A stretch of DNA of 64,000 nucleotides from an uncultured Tropicimonas sp. GTDB taxonomy: Bacteria; Pseudomonadota; Alphaproteobacteria; Rhodobacterales; Rhodobacteraceae. The position numbers and the translations under genes are program-made. The notes beneath the pieces were generated by a model, which was not told the origin of the DNA, searched no databases, and was given only the letters and a program-made list of their open reading frames with translations. Below, piece after piece: positions 37,872-47,425 of this stretch (its first letter is position 1; the number at the start of each line of letters is the position of its first letter). Location of the stretch: NCBI GenBank assembly GCA_947497945.1, contig CANMIP010000013.1, positions 97,670 through 161,669 of the forward strand, read 5' to 3'.

Positions 37872-39160
37872 TGTTCTGGACGACCCTTATTGGCGGCCTT
37901 GTCGTTACCGCGGGCACCGGCATGGCGCTTGGCGCCGCGCTCGGTCTGACCGGGCTGGTGATCCTGCAGATCTATTCCAACGGCGCCACGTCGCTGGCCG
38001 TGGATGCGATCTGGAACGTCTTCAATTCCTTTACGCTCAGCGCCGTTCCGGTCTTCATCCTGCTCGGCGAGATCCTGTTGCGCAGCGGTGTCAGCGAGCG
38101 CGCCTACACGGCTTTCTCGCCGCTCTTCCGCCGGGTGCCGGGCGGGTTGCTGCACACCAATATCGCCGTTTGCACCCTGTTCGGGGCGGTGAGCGGCTCG
38201 AGCCTGTCCACGGCGGCGGCGGTTGGCTCCGTTGCCTATCCGGAAATGACCCGGCGCGGCTACAACAAGGACATGGTCGTCGGCAGCCTCGCCGGCGGGG
38301 GGACGCTTGGGTTGCTGATCCCACCGAGCCTGTCCTTCCTCATCTACGGGGCGCTGACGGAAACCTCCATTGGCCGCCTCTTTGCCGCGGGCATCATACC
38401 GGGTCTGATGGTGGGGAGCCTCTTCATGGCCTACCTGCTGGTCCGTTGCGCCCGAGACCCTTCCCTTGCCCCGCGCGACGAAAGCCACGCGTCGCTGCTC
38501 GAGATCATTGCCGGGTTTCGCCATATCTGGCCCATCCTCGCGCTCATCGCGGCCGTCATCGGAAGCATAATCGGCGGGCTGGCAACGCCAACGGAATCGG
38601 CCGGGCTGGGGGTGATCTTCGCGATCCTGCTGACCTCGATCTGGGGCGAGCTGACCTTCCGCAAGCTGCTTGACGCGATCTATCATTCGGCGCTGCTCTT
38701 CGCCTCCGTCGGCTTCCTGGTGCTTGGCGCGACGATCCTCGCAAAATCGGTGAGCATCCTCGGCGTGCCGCAACAGATCCTGGAGACCGTCGCCGACAGT
38801 GGCCTCGGTGCCTACACGGTGCTGCTGATCGTGGTGCTGATCTACCTGCTGCTGGGTTGCTTCTTCGATGGCCTGTCGCTGATGATCATGACCCTGCCGG
38901 TGGTGTTTCCGCTGCTGACAGGGCTGGGCTTCGACCCGATCTGGATCGGCGTCGTCATCACCATCGTCATCGAGATCGGCCAGGTCACGCCCCCGGTCGG
39001 GTTGAATCTCTCGGTCCTGACGGCTCTGACGAATAACGAAGTCAGCCTCGGCCGCGTGGCGATTGCCACGGTCCCCTATTGGTTGATCCACCTCTTCGCG
39101 ATCGTGTTGCTGAGCCTGTTCCCGATCCTGGCGTTGTTCCTGCCCAACCTGCTGTTCTGA
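37871..39160 (+). CDS. dctM: TRAP transporter large membrane subunit DctM
   Basis: A 429-residue permease with about 11 or 12 membrane segments. The DctM core is seen as LFGAVSGSSLSTAAAVGSVAYPEMTRRGYNKDMVVGSLAGGGTLGLLIPPSL. The late LGCFFDGLSLMIMTLPVVFPLL and ITIVIEIGQVTPPVGLNLSVLTAL blocks are both typical and carry ion-binding residues in relatives. Ends the operon; the remains of an MFS gene follow. Confidence 0.9.
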   Translation: MFWTTLIGGLVVTAGTGMALGAALGLTGLVILQIYSNGATSLAVDAIWNVFNSFTLSAVPVFILLGEILLRSGVSERAYTAFSPLFRRVPGGLLHTNIAVCTLFGAVSGSSLSTAAAVGSVAYPEMTRRGYNKDMVVGSLAGGGTLGLLIPPSLSFLIYGALTETSIGRLFAAGIIPGLMVGSLFMAYLLVRCARDPSLAPRDESHASLLEIIAGFRHIWPILALIAAVIGSIIGGLATPTESAGLGVIFAILLTSIWGELTFRKLLDAIYHSALLFASVGFLVLGATILAKSVSILGVPQQILETVADSGLGAYTVLLIVVLIYLLLGCFFDGLSLMIMTLPVVFPLLTGLGFDPIWIGVVITIVIEIGQVTPPVGLNLSVLTALTNNEVSLGRVAIATVPYWLIHLFAIVLLSLFPILALFLPNLLF

Positions 39161-39189
39161 TTCCGTCCGGGGCGCGGCGGCCTTCCGGC

Positions 39190-40143
39190 GTCAGCGGCAA
39201 AGGCGGACCGGCTGCCGATCCGATGCTCCTGGGCCTATGCCCCGGCGCTATTGCAGTCGTCGCTCGCGCCAACCGCCACGACGCTCGGCCTCGCCCTCTT
39301 CGTCTGTGGCGCCATGCATGGCGCGATGGATGTTGCCATGAACGGCTGGGGCGCACGGGTCGAAAAGCGGATGGGTCACAGCTCCATGTCGGTCTTCCAC
39401 GCCATGATCAGCCTCGGCGCGGGGCGCAGCGCGATGAGCGGATATATCGCCGTATCGCCTGGGCCCGGTGTCGGACTGCATTTCCGTCCGGTTGCGCTGA
39501 TCGGAGGGGGCTTCGCGTTGCTGGCCATGATCCCGGCGCGCGAGCCGGGCGCGCCCACCCAGCCGAAGGCGGACGCAAGACCGCTCGTTGCCTTGCCGAC
39601 CGGCCCGCACTTCCTGATCGGGCCGATCGTCTTCCCGGTGTCCATGGGAGAGGGCGCGATGGCCGATTGGAGCGCGATGTACCTGCGCGTGGCCGTCGAG
39701 GCCAGCGACGCGGAGAATGTCCTTGGCGATGCGGCCTTCAGCAGCTCCATGGTCATCGTGCGCCTTGTTGGCGGCGCGCTTGTGGAGCGGTTCGACCCGG
39801 TCGGGACGACCCGCGCCAGCGCCGCGACGGCCTTCGCCGGTTTGATGATCGCCATCCTGTCGGACAATCTGGCGGCAAGCCTTCCTTCGCATCGCCCGTG
39901 TCGGCATGGGCTGTGCCGTCATCATGCCGCTGGTCTACTCCCGCGCGGCAGATGACCCGAAGATGCCCCCCGGGGCCAGCCATCGCGGCAGTTGCGACGC
40001 TGGGCCATGGTGGCATATTGCTGGGACCGCCGATCATCGGCATCGTGGCGCAGGGGACGGGCTTACGGCTGTCCTTCCTCGTCCTCGCCGGGCTGGCGCT
40101 TCTACCCGGTGCGCTGTCGCCCGGATTGTGGACGCGTGATTGA
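39190..40143 (+). pseudogene. Broken MFS transporter gene
   Basis: Parts of a major-facilitator protein appear in different frames. From about 39223 to 39890: LLQSSLAPTATTLGLALFVCGA, GAMDVAMNGWGARVEKRMGHSSMS, and later SMGEGAMADWSAMYL (YbjJ-like MFS). A frameshift near 39890 moves the sequence to MGCAVIMPLVYSRAADDPKMPPG at 39906, and another near 39975 to AVATLGHGGILLGPPIIGIVAQGTGLRLSF ending at 40143. The N-terminal ~80 residues are missing. At least two frameshifts plus truncation mean it cannot be functional. It lies between the TRAP operon and a HAD hydrolase gene. Confidence 0.8.
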
Positions 40144-40161
40144 ACCCGGAATGGAGAGACA

Positions 40162-40842
40162 ATGATGGCCATCGACCAGGAGATTCCGGATTTCAGCGCC
40201 TTTTCCGCGGCGATCTTCGACCTCGACGGGACCCTGGTCCATTCCGAACATGCCTGGGCGGAGGCCAAGCTGACGGTTCTGCGCCGGCACGGTCTGTCGG
40301 CCACACAGGCGCTTCTGGATGCGCATGTCGGGCGCGGCCTGAACGGGTTTCTGGACGATGCCTTCGGCCGCGCCCTGGGCGCGAGGGAGCAGGTCGAGAT
40401 CGGGAACGAAATCGGCGCGATGGCGGACAAATTGCTTCCACAGATGCGGGAGCCGGTCGCGGGGGCTGCCGATGTGTTGTGCCGTCTCCACGATTCCGGT
40501 CTGAGGATCGCGATCTGTTCCTCCTCGCCGCGGCGCCACATTGCGAGCGCGATGCAGATGCTGGAGATCTCCGGCAGGGTCGAGACAGTCGTCTCCGGCG
40601 CCGACCTGCCGAGGGGCAAGCCCGATCCGCTCCCCTACAGCACGACCCTGTCGAAGCTTGGGGTGCCGCCGGGCGCGGCCTGCGCGTTCGAGGATTCGGT
40701 TGCCGGCGTGACCTCCGCCCTGTCTGCCGGGTTGAGCGTTCTGGCCATCGGTCCGGGATGCACCGGGCCCGCGGGCTTCCGTGGCGTCTACCGGGCAGAA
40801 AACTACGCGCAACTGCAGGTCAGTTTGCTAGGGTCCCCCTGA
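40162..40842 (+). CDS. HAD-superfamily phosphatase (beta-phosphoglucomutase/CbbY type)
   Basis: A 226-residue HAD hydrolase. Motif I DLDGTL (FDLDGTLVHSE, about residues 19-29), motif II S at CSSSPRRHIAS, motif III K in RGKPDPLPY and motif IV FEDSVAGVTSALSAG are all present, with the nucleophile D. The helical cap (about 30-90) is of the CbbY/phosphoglycolate phosphatase type. Substrate is a small phosphorylated sugar or glycolate phosphate. It begins 19 bases after the MFS remnant and may be part of the same old unit. ATG at 40162 or 40165; GGAGA upstream. Confidence 0.85.
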   Translation: MMAIDQEIPDFSAFSAAIFDLDGTLVHSEHAWAEAKLTVLRRHGLSATQALLDAHVGRGLNGFLDDAFGRALGAREQVEIGNEIGAMADKLLPQMREPVAGAADVLCRLHDSGLRIAICSSSPRRHIASAMQMLEISGRVETVVSGADLPRGKPDPLPYSTTLSKLGVPPGAACAFEDSVAGVTSALSAGLSVLAIGPGCTGPAGFRGVYRAENYAQLQVSLLGSP

Positions 40843-41007
40843 AGGGAAGCCGTAATGTCGGCAGGAGTCTCCGGCTTGACGCCCGGGTTTGATGTTGACG
40901 ATTGGGCCGCGCGCGGCCGATGTTTCGACACGTCTGAACCGAAAAACATGGCGCGAGCTTATGACCAGACTAGCTGAACGGATGTTGCAAAAGGGAGATT
41001 GCAGAGA

Positions 41008-42768
41008 ATGAGACTTCAGATACAGCCGCATGGTAGATGGCTGACCGCAGCCAGCCTGTCGCTTACGGTGGCGAGCGGAGGGGCTGCGCTGGCACAGTCG
41101 GCAGACGGCCCGGGCGGGATTGTCCATGACGCCGAGTATTACGTTCTGAAAGCCCAGAACGGCGAGAAATGGGCCGCGGAAGATAGCGAACTGCAAAGCA
41201 AGCTTGCGGAGCTCAGGGAAAAATTCGGCACGCCGCCGAACCTCATCCACATCATGTGGGACGATACGGCCTATGGCGACCTGGGCATCCCGGCCATTCA
41301 GGCCGTGCGCGGTCTCGAGACGCCGAACATCAACGCGCTGGCGGAAGACGGCATGATGTTTGCCCGGATGTATACCGAGGTTGGCTGTACCCCCAGCCGT
41401 GCCGCCGCCGTTACCGGGCGCATGGCAATCCGCAGCGGCATGTACAATATCGGCATGCTTCAGGAGAGCCACGGGCTGGCGGACGAAGAAGTCACCATGG
41501 CCGAAGTGCTTGGGGATGCCGGCTATGCGACCGCGTTTTACGGCAAGTGGCACCTGGGCGATATCGAGGAAAGCTATCCCCACAACCAGGGCTTCGACGA
41601 GGCGCTGTTCACCGGCTACAACCAGATCCTGTCGCTGAACACCCGCGAGGCCGAACAGGGCAACGCCTCCATCGGCCTGTTCGAGGACATGCTGCCGGAG
41701 AACCCCTACAAGCTCGACGACACCTTCGTGACCAAGGACTGGGTGATGGTCGCCGAAGGGACCAAGGGCGGCGAGACCCTGCAATGGCGCGACAACTCCT
41801 ATGAATCCTACGAGATGATCGATGACGAAGGGCTCGATCGGATGTTTGCATTCATGGAGCGCAGCGTGGAAGCCGGGCAGCCCTTCTACGTTGCCAACTG
41901 GCCGATCATGGCAAGCTTCCTGCCGGCACGCCCCAAATGCACGCGGGCCCGCAGCCTGCTGCAAAACGGGCTGCAATGTACCGTTGACCCGATGATCGCC
42001 GATATCCGCGCCAAGCTCGACGAGCTCGGGGTCGCCGAAAACACGCTCATCGTCGCCATGGCCGACAATGGTCCGATGTCGCATAACCCGCCGCCGGGTA
42101 CCGGTTTTGCCGAGACGATCTTCCGGGGCGGCAAGGGCGACTTTCTTGAGGGTGGCGTTCGCGTTCCGGCCTTTGCTGTCTGGCCGGGCGCTATCGAAGG
42201 CGGACAGCTGGCCGGAGACATGATCCACATCACCGACCTGTTCACGACCTTTGCAGGGCTGGCAGGCGCGCTCGACAACGTCCCCACCGATCGGGTCATC
42301 GACGGGCTCAACCAGACCTCGCTGCTGCTGAATGGCGACACCCACAGCCGCCGCGACTACACCTTCACTTATGCCGGGCCGCAGCTCGGCGCGATCGTGA
42401 AGGGCGACTACAAGCGGCATTTCATCTCGCCCGACCCCGTTGGCGATGCCAGCGGCATTCCGGCGGCCTTCTACTTCCTGCCCGCCGACCCGCGGGAGGT
42501 GCAGCCGATGCTGACGAATCTGATCCACCTCAAGCGGCCGTTCAACCGGATGCTCCTGCGCCACAACCTGTGGAAGGAATCCTATCCTGACCGTCCCGAG
42601 AAGCACGGCATTCCGTGGACCGGGATCGCCAATGCGTCCGAGGCGCTGATTGCCGAGCAAAATCCGCAGCTTTTGCTGAAGGACCTGCCCTTCGATCCGC
42701 TCGAATATATCGAACATCTGGACGAGTTGCCGTTCGACCGGGCGATGGATCCGAGTATCGGCCAGTAA
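41008..42768 (+). CDS. Exported type I arylsulfatase
   Basis: A 586-residue sulfatase with signal peptide (residues 1-30, WLTAASLSLTVASGGAALAQ). The formylglycine motif C-T-P-S-R is at 127-131 (VGCTPSRAAAVTGRMA) and D85-D86 (IMWDDTAYGD) plus D/N in AMADNGPMSH bind the metal. GFDEALFTGYN and DFLEGGVRVPAFAVWPG are family blocks. The enzyme likely works in the periplasm on an aryl or sugar sulphate; no formylglycine-generating enzyme gene lies nearby, so maturation must rely on one elsewhere. ATG 41008 gives the signal peptide; GGGAGA upstream. Confidence 0.9.
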   Translation: MRLQIQPHGRWLTAASLSLTVASGGAALAQSADGPGGIVHDAEYYVLKAQNGEKWAAEDSELQSKLAELREKFGTPPNLIHIMWDDTAYGDLGIPAIQAVRGLETPNINALAEDGMMFARMYTEVGCTPSRAAAVTGRMAIRSGMYNIGMLQESHGLADEEVTMAEVLGDAGYATAFYGKWHLGDIEESYPHNQGFDEALFTGYNQILSLNTREAEQGNASIGLFEDMLPENPYKLDDTFVTKDWVMVAEGTKGGETLQWRDNSYESYEMIDDEGLDRMFAFMERSVEAGQPFYVANWPIMASFLPARPKCTRARSLLQNGLQCTVDPMIADIRAKLDELGVAENTLIVAMADNGPMSHNPPPGTGFAETIFRGGKGDFLEGGVRVPAFAVWPGAIEGGQLAGDMIHITDLFTTFAGLAGALDNVPTDRVIDGLNQTSLLLNGDTHSRRDYTFTYAGPQLGAIVKGDYKRHFISPDPVGDASGIPAAFYFLPADPREVQPMLTNLIHLKRPFNRMLLRHNLWKESYPDRPEKHGIPWTGIANASEALIAEQNPQLLLKDLPFDPLEYIEHLDELPFDRAMDPSIGQ

Positions 42769-42783
42769 GGTTTCAAGCAGTTC

Positions 42784-42810
42784 AACCGGCCCGCATCAGG
42801 CGGGCCGGTT
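42784..42810 (+). terminator. Strong terminator-like hairpin after the arylsulfatase gene
   Basis: A perfect 11-bp GC-rich stem (AACCGGCCCGC against GCGGGCCGGTT) with a 5-base loop ATCAG, 16 bases after the sulfatase stop. It is followed by TCCATTTCCC rather than a run of T, so termination may be partial and the next gene may still be read. Confidence 0.7.
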
Positions 42811-42830
42811 TCCATTTCCCGGAGGCCGTG

Positions 42831-43928
42831 ATGATGAAACGAAGGGCGATCCTCGCCGCCGGAGCGGCGCTTCTTGCAAGCCCGGCGCTGCTGCGGGCGA
42901 CCCGTGCGACGGCGCAGGGCGCGCTGCCGATCACGGTGTCGAGCTACCGCCTCGATCGAACAGAAGCGCTCTTCGACGGCCGCGTGGAGATCGAAGGCGC
43001 GCAGGCGACATTCCTGGCCGATGCCATTGGCGACATGAACACCGCTGCCTTCTCTGGACAGGGCAGGCGGGAGGTTACCGAGCTTGGCCTCCACCCCTTC
43101 ATGCTGGCCCATGCCAATGAGGGCTTTCGCGACTATGCCCTGTTGCCCATCCCGCTCCTGCGGCAGTTCCGGCACAAGAGCGTCTTCGTGCGGGCCGGTG
43201 CCGGGATCGAAAAGCCGGAAGACCTGCGTGGCCGCCGCATCGGCACGCCGGGCTATTCCTCGACCTCGCTGACCTGGATCCGCGGCATTTTCGAAGACGA
43301 ATACGGCCTCAAGCCCTCCGAGGTCGAATGGGTGCAGTCGGTCAAGGACAGCTCCGCCGGCGAGGCCGGAACGGCCTCGGCGCAGGAGCAGCGCCTGCCC
43401 GACGGTATCTCCGTGACCACCGGCACGCCGGGGCTCGACGAATCCGAGTTGCTGTTGGAAGGCGAGGTGGACGCGCTTTTTCATGCCGGCACGCCTGCCG
43501 CATTCATCGCCGGCGATGCCCGGATCGAGCGGCTTTTCCCCGATTTCCGCGCCGTGGAACGCGACTGGTTCGAACGCACCGGCATCTTCCCGATCATGCA
43601 TGTGCTCGCCATCCGCCGCGATGTTGCCGCCGAGCATCCCTGGCTCGCCCGCGCCACCTTCGACGCCTATTCACAGGCCAAGATGCTGGCCTATGAGTCC
43701 AAGGACCGCTGGACCTGGGCCACCGACATGTTGCCCTGGTATTCGCAGGAGCTGGAGGACACCCGCGCGCTGATGGGACGGAATTTCTACCCTTACGGAA
43801 TCGCGCGCAACCGCAAGACGCTCGAGACCCTGTTCCGCTACTCCCACCAACAGTCGCTCGCGAGCCGTGTGCTGACTATTGAAGAGACCTTCCTGCCGGA
43901 AGGCCTTGCCTTCGAAGAAAACATCTAG
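42831..43928 (+). CDS. 4,5-dihydroxyphthalate decarboxylase-like / NMT1-type binding protein with export signal
   Basis: A 365-residue protein that begins KRRAILAAGAALLASPALLRATRATAQ, a signal with a twin-arginine-like KRR and hydrophobic core. The mature part reads ITVSSYRLDRTEALFDGRVEIEGAQATF, like the start of 4,5-dihydroxyphthalate decarboxylases ('YDRT.AL.DG...PEG'), a family with the fold of ABC substrate-binding proteins. LRGRRIGTPGYSSTSLTWIRGIFEDEYGL is the typical NMT1/TauA-type segment. Because it is exported, a substrate-binding role is more likely than a cytosolic decarboxylase. No permease or ATPase partner lies next to it. It follows a sulfatase, so the two may serve the same (sulphated) aromatic. 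Confidence 0.75.
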   Translation: MMKRRAILAAGAALLASPALLRATRATAQGALPITVSSYRLDRTEALFDGRVEIEGAQATFLADAIGDMNTAAFSGQGRREVTELGLHPFMLAHANEGFRDYALLPIPLLRQFRHKSVFVRAGAGIEKPEDLRGRRIGTPGYSSTSLTWIRGIFEDEYGLKPSEVEWVQSVKDSSAGEAGTASAQEQRLPDGISVTTGTPGLDESELLLEGEVDALFHAGTPAAFIAGDARIERLFPDFRAVERDWFERTGIFPIMHVLAIRRDVAAEHPWLARATFDAYSQAKMLAYESKDRWTWATDMLPWYSQELEDTRALMGRNFYPYGIARNRKTLETLFRYSHQQSLASRVLTIEETFLPEGLAFEENI

Positions 43929-43995
43929 CTTGGGAAACTATCGGCCCGGGCCGGCCGCTTGGTGCAGCCGCAAGGCGTGGGTCCTGGTGCCGGAT

Positions 43996-45060
43996 GGCTT
44001 TGTTGCACAAGTCGGCGTGTGGGATTCACTGTTTGAATCCAGAATGATAGCCGGGAGGCATGAGCAGTTGGGCCCCTGCAAAGTACAAGACCTCGAACTG
44101 GTCGTCTTGCAATACAGCGCTGAAGCAGCGCGGATCGCTGTCGATTTGGTTCGGTCCCGAGATGACTGGGCGGCCACCACCGACCGGCAGGCGAGGTCGC
44201 CAACGAGGCTTCAGTGATTCCGCGATCCAGACCTGCCTGATCCTGAAAGTCCTGTTTGGTCTGCCTTTGCGGCAAACCACAGGCTTCGTGGAAAGCGTGT
44301 TGCGGTTGGTTGGGCTGGATTGGCAGGTGCCCGACTTCAGTACCTTGTCCCGCCGCCAGGAGCCGCTGAACGTGAGCCTGCCGTATCGTGGTGGCACCGG
44401 CCCTCTGAACCTTCTGATCGACAGAACCGGTATCAAGTCAGAGGGCGAAGGCGAGTGGAGTGCGGAAGATCACAAAACAGTCCGGGGAACTGTTCTCCCG
44501 ACAAACACGCAAGCATGTCGGTCCCAAACGCCGCATCTGGCGCAAGATACACATCCATTGCCCGGCAGTCGCTTGCAAGGCAAACGATGAGAGGGGGATC
44601 GACGACGAAACGCTGGAAGTACGAGCGGTCGAGGTGACCACCAGCAACGTTGGGGACGCGCCTATGCTCCCGGAGTTGCAGGACCAGATCGCACCGGATC
44701 AGAACATCGGGTCGGTCACCGCCGACGGAGCCTACGACACGCGCAAACGCCATGATGCGATTGCTGCGCGTAACACCCATGCCGTCATCCCTCCCCGCAA
44801 GAATGCCAAGCCGTGGAAGCCAAAGAACGCAGGAGCTATCGCCTGAAACGAAGCGGTGAGGGCATCGCGATACCTGGGCCGTTCCCTGTGGCGAGGATGG
44901 AGCGAGTATCACCGCCGAAGCCGCGTCGCGAGCAAGATGAGCTGCATCAAACTGCTCGGACAATCCGCCCCCGCGCCGACAGTTCCGCGACGCCGGCCCC
45001 GTCAGGTTTTGCACCGGGTGGCCGAAACACCTGGCATGCTGCGACTGCCCCCGCTGCAAA
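43996..45060 (+). mobile_element. Degenerate IS5-family insertion sequence
   Basis: Left end GGCTTTGTTGCACAA at 43996 is a typical IS5-group terminal repeat. Within it, transposase pieces lie in three frames. 44060-44457: CLILKVLFGLPLRQTTGFVESVL, PDFSTLSRRQEPL and GPLNLLIDRTGIKSEGEGEWS (catalytic D region). 44460-44846: KHVGPKRRIWRKIHI, an extra ~15 codons, then DETLEVRAVEVTTSNVGDAP and SVTADGAYDT. From about 44850: RASRYLGRSLWRGWSEYHRRS and KMSCIKLLGQ. At least two frameshifts and an insertion; I cannot place the right-hand end, so the end coordinate is approximate. Not able to move by itself. Confidence 0.85.
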
Positions 45061-45081
45061 CTGATGCCGAGGCAGCGCTCG

Positions 45082-45558
45082 CTACCCGGTAAGCATCGTT
45101 TCGAGCACGCGGACGATCATGGCGTGATCGTCCTCCGAGGCGAGCCCCGAGACGGTGATGGCCCCGACAACGCCTGTGCCTGCCACGCGGATCGGAAAAC
45201 TGCCGCCATGCGCGGCATGATCCATCGGGTCCAGTCCAAGATCGGCCCCGACCGTCTTCTCCGCGGCAGCGAACTGAAGACCGACCAGCATCGAGGCGCG
45301 ATGTTTGCGCAGCACCACGTTGCTCTTGCGCCGCGCCCAGTGGTCATTGTCCGGCGCGCTTCCGGGCAAGGCTGCGTGAAAGAGCGTGCGGTCCGGTGTG
45401 CGAATGTCGACCACCACCGGGGCCGCCACAGTCCGCGCCTCGGCGACAAGCGCCAACCCGAGCGCAATAGCGGCGTCTTCGTCGAAATGGGAAAAGACGA
45501 GGGCGGCTTCCTGCTGCGCGATCTCGGCTTCGGTCGGCATCGGAGACGTAGCGTTCAT
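45082..45558 (-). CDS. UPF0303 / haem-degrading-domain family protein
   Basis: A 158-residue protein of the UPF0303 (GlcG/HbpS-like) family, a small alpha/beta fold. Blocks: PVVVDIRTPDRTLFHAALPGSAPDNDHWARRKSNVVLRKHRASML and SFPIRVAGTGVVGAITVSGLASEDDHAMIV, which match the family's 'GG.FPI...G..VGAI.VSGL...DDH' end. Its biochemical role is unclear; some relatives bind haem or occur in glycolate operons. Strong ribosome site AAAGGAAA upstream. It stands alone next to the decayed IS. Confidence 0.85.
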   Translation of the reverse strand: MNATSPMPTEAEIAQQEAALVFSHFDEDAAIALGLALVAEARTVAAPVVVDIRTPDRTLFHAALPGSAPDNDHWARRKSNVVLRKHRASMLVGLQFAAAEKTVGADLGLDPMDHAAHGGSFPIRVAGTGVVGAITVSGLASEDDHAMIVRVLETMLTG

Positions 45559-46408
45559 TGTCGGCTTTCCTTTTCAATTCTCGCACAGGATCGCCGAGCT
45601 TTCACGGAATGGAAAGCGTCGAGAATGGTGTTTTCGGCAGCTCAAGGGCGACGGAGGAGAGGAACCTGTGACGGTAGCTCGGCGGTCGGCATGTGTCCGC
45701 TGGATCCCGAAACTCAAAATAGACCTGGCCCGTGGAAATGGGGCTGGTTACTTCCTCTGGGGCTTGTCGATGTCCGGCCTTCATGCTGCCGCGCAATTCG
45801 TGTCCGTGGTGCAGTCCGGAAGGATGATCACAATGATCGGGGTCTCGCTTGATGAGACGTAACCGTCAAGTCCGGCCCGATCCCGACTTTCGGGTTCGGT
45901 GCAGATACCGGCAGTTTTGAGCCCATTGTCTTGAATAACAGCGATTTTCGTGAAGACGGGCAAAAAAAATTGCCCGTAGAAGACCTTTCCGAGAATTTGT
46001 CGAGGGGGTCGGCCTAAGACCCGCATGGGCAATGTCCGAAGTTCTCCGGGGCCCTGCCTGGCGTCGGCTTTCGATTCAGTCGCCGCAACGGATTCTGGCG
46101 GAGAAATGCAGCTGTCAGCTTTTCGAGTTTTCAACACCATCAGCCCAATCTAGCCGTTTACCGCAGCGCCGATGTCCGGCGGCCTTGCCGACTTCGCGGT
46201 CATCTGACGAGAATACCTGGATAACGGCCCCCGTAAGAAGCAGCCCTCCATTCTGGCTGCAGCATAGGTCAAGGGCGGCGGGATCGGACGATCGCTGCAA
46301 GATGCACGACCGTCCGCTGCAATAATCCGCGAAGCGCCTTTATGTCTGCCAGACTGTTTGGTCGCAGCCAGATCCCACGGAAGCGGGCTGGAGGGCGCGC
46401 AATCGAGG
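45559..46408. other. 850-bp gap without a supportable gene
   Basis: Short frames on both strands show no family motif or ribosome site. The left end carries the UPF0303 promoter on the minus strand. The rest is downstream of the DUF2955-like gene, whose terminator is not obvious. It may be the remains of rearrangement next to the IS fragment. Confidence 0.4.
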
Positions 46409-47425
46409 TCAGCTGGATCTTGGCGCCGAACTCCTTTCGGGGAGGAATTCGTCGACGACCATGTAAGCAACGATCACGAACAGCGCCGAGACAGAGATTT
46501 GCGCGACGCGGACCACGCTCTTGACATCGGCGTCATCGGAAAATGGCGCGATGGAGCCGCCATAGACAATGATAACGGTCGTGAGCGCCGAACCGGCTGC
46601 GGGCGCCAGGGGGTGATCCGTCTTGGCCAATGTCCCGAGCGCAACGCACAAGACCACGGTCAGCAAGATCGCCGTCACGACGCTCGGCGCGATGACGTTG
46701 ATCTCGTAGAAAACGATGGCTATTCCCGCGCCAAGCAAGTTCGCGGTCAGCATGGCCTTGGCCACGCTCTTTCCGGCAGCGGGCATGGCAGCCAGTTGCT
46801 GGCTCAGGATCGCCACAAACAACAGGACGAGCATCGCTGACCATCCGAACACGAAAAAGGCCAGGGCAAACGGTACGGTCACCAGCGACATGCGCACCAA
46901 ACGCCGGATGGGATCGAAATCCGGCGCCGCTTTTTTCGGCTTCGCATTCTTTGCCGCGACAGGTTCCGCCGGAAAGAGCGTGAAACTCAAGGCGGATGCG
47001 AAACCGGCAATCAGCAGGTTGCCCGGAATCCATAACACGAGAACCAGCGCCAGTTCCTCCGACAGCACGATGATGTTCGGGATCATCATGGCCGCCATGA
47101 GCGCGAGCACGCCGGGCAGGATCCCTGCGCCGGCAATCGACCAGCCGAACGACAGCACGATCGCGACCACAACACCCCCCAGAAAGACCAGCGGGTAGGG
47201 TACGAGAAGCGAGAACACGATCCACGACAGCAACATGAGCAGGATCGCGAAGGTATACAGCTTCACGGACACCTTGATCGGCATTGCGGCAGGCGCCTGC
47301 AGGAACATCGCAGTGAACACCGCGCCGAGAAAGGAAATCGGCCAGTCGAGGAGCAGTCCGAGACCAAACACGCCGACCGTTCCAAAAGTCAATCGATAGA
47401 TCGAGCGCCGGTCTTCAATAAGCAT
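46409..47425 (-). CDS. DUF2955-type inner-membrane protein (FUSC/aromatic-acid-exporter-like)
   Basis: A 338-residue protein with about ten membrane helices in two halves: LTFGTVGVFGLGLLLDW near the N-terminus and LVRMSLVTVPFALAFFVFGWSAM in the second half, separated by a charged linker PAEPVAAKNAKPKKAAPDFD. This duplicated pattern resembles FUSC/YccS or DUF2955 transporters that pair with an HlyD protein, which is indeed the next gene upstream (overlap of about 11 bases). Likely role: efflux of a small acid or drug. ATG 47425 gives the family N-terminus. Confidence 0.75.
   Translation of the reverse strand: MLIEDRRSIYRLTFGTVGVFGLGLLLDWPISFLGAVFTAMFLQAPAAMPIKVSVKLYTFAILLMLLSWIVFSLLVPYPLVFLGGVVVAIVLSFGWSIAGAGILPGVLALMAAMMIPNIIVLSEELALVLVLWIPGNLLIAGFASALSFTLFPAEPVAAKNAKPKKAAPDFDPIRRLVRMSLVTVPFALAFFVFGWSAMLVLLFVAILSQQLAAMPAAGKSVAKAMLTANLLGAGIAIVFYEINVIAPSVVTAILLTVVLCVALGTLAKTDHPLAPAAGSALTTVIIVYGGSIAPFSDDADVKSVVRVAQISVSALFVIVAYMVVDEFLPERSSAPRSS

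Noticed and set aside
45781..46325. Short frames on both strands in the 45.6-46.4 kb gap
   Set aside because: No motif or start signal supports any of them; composition is unlike neighbouring genes.
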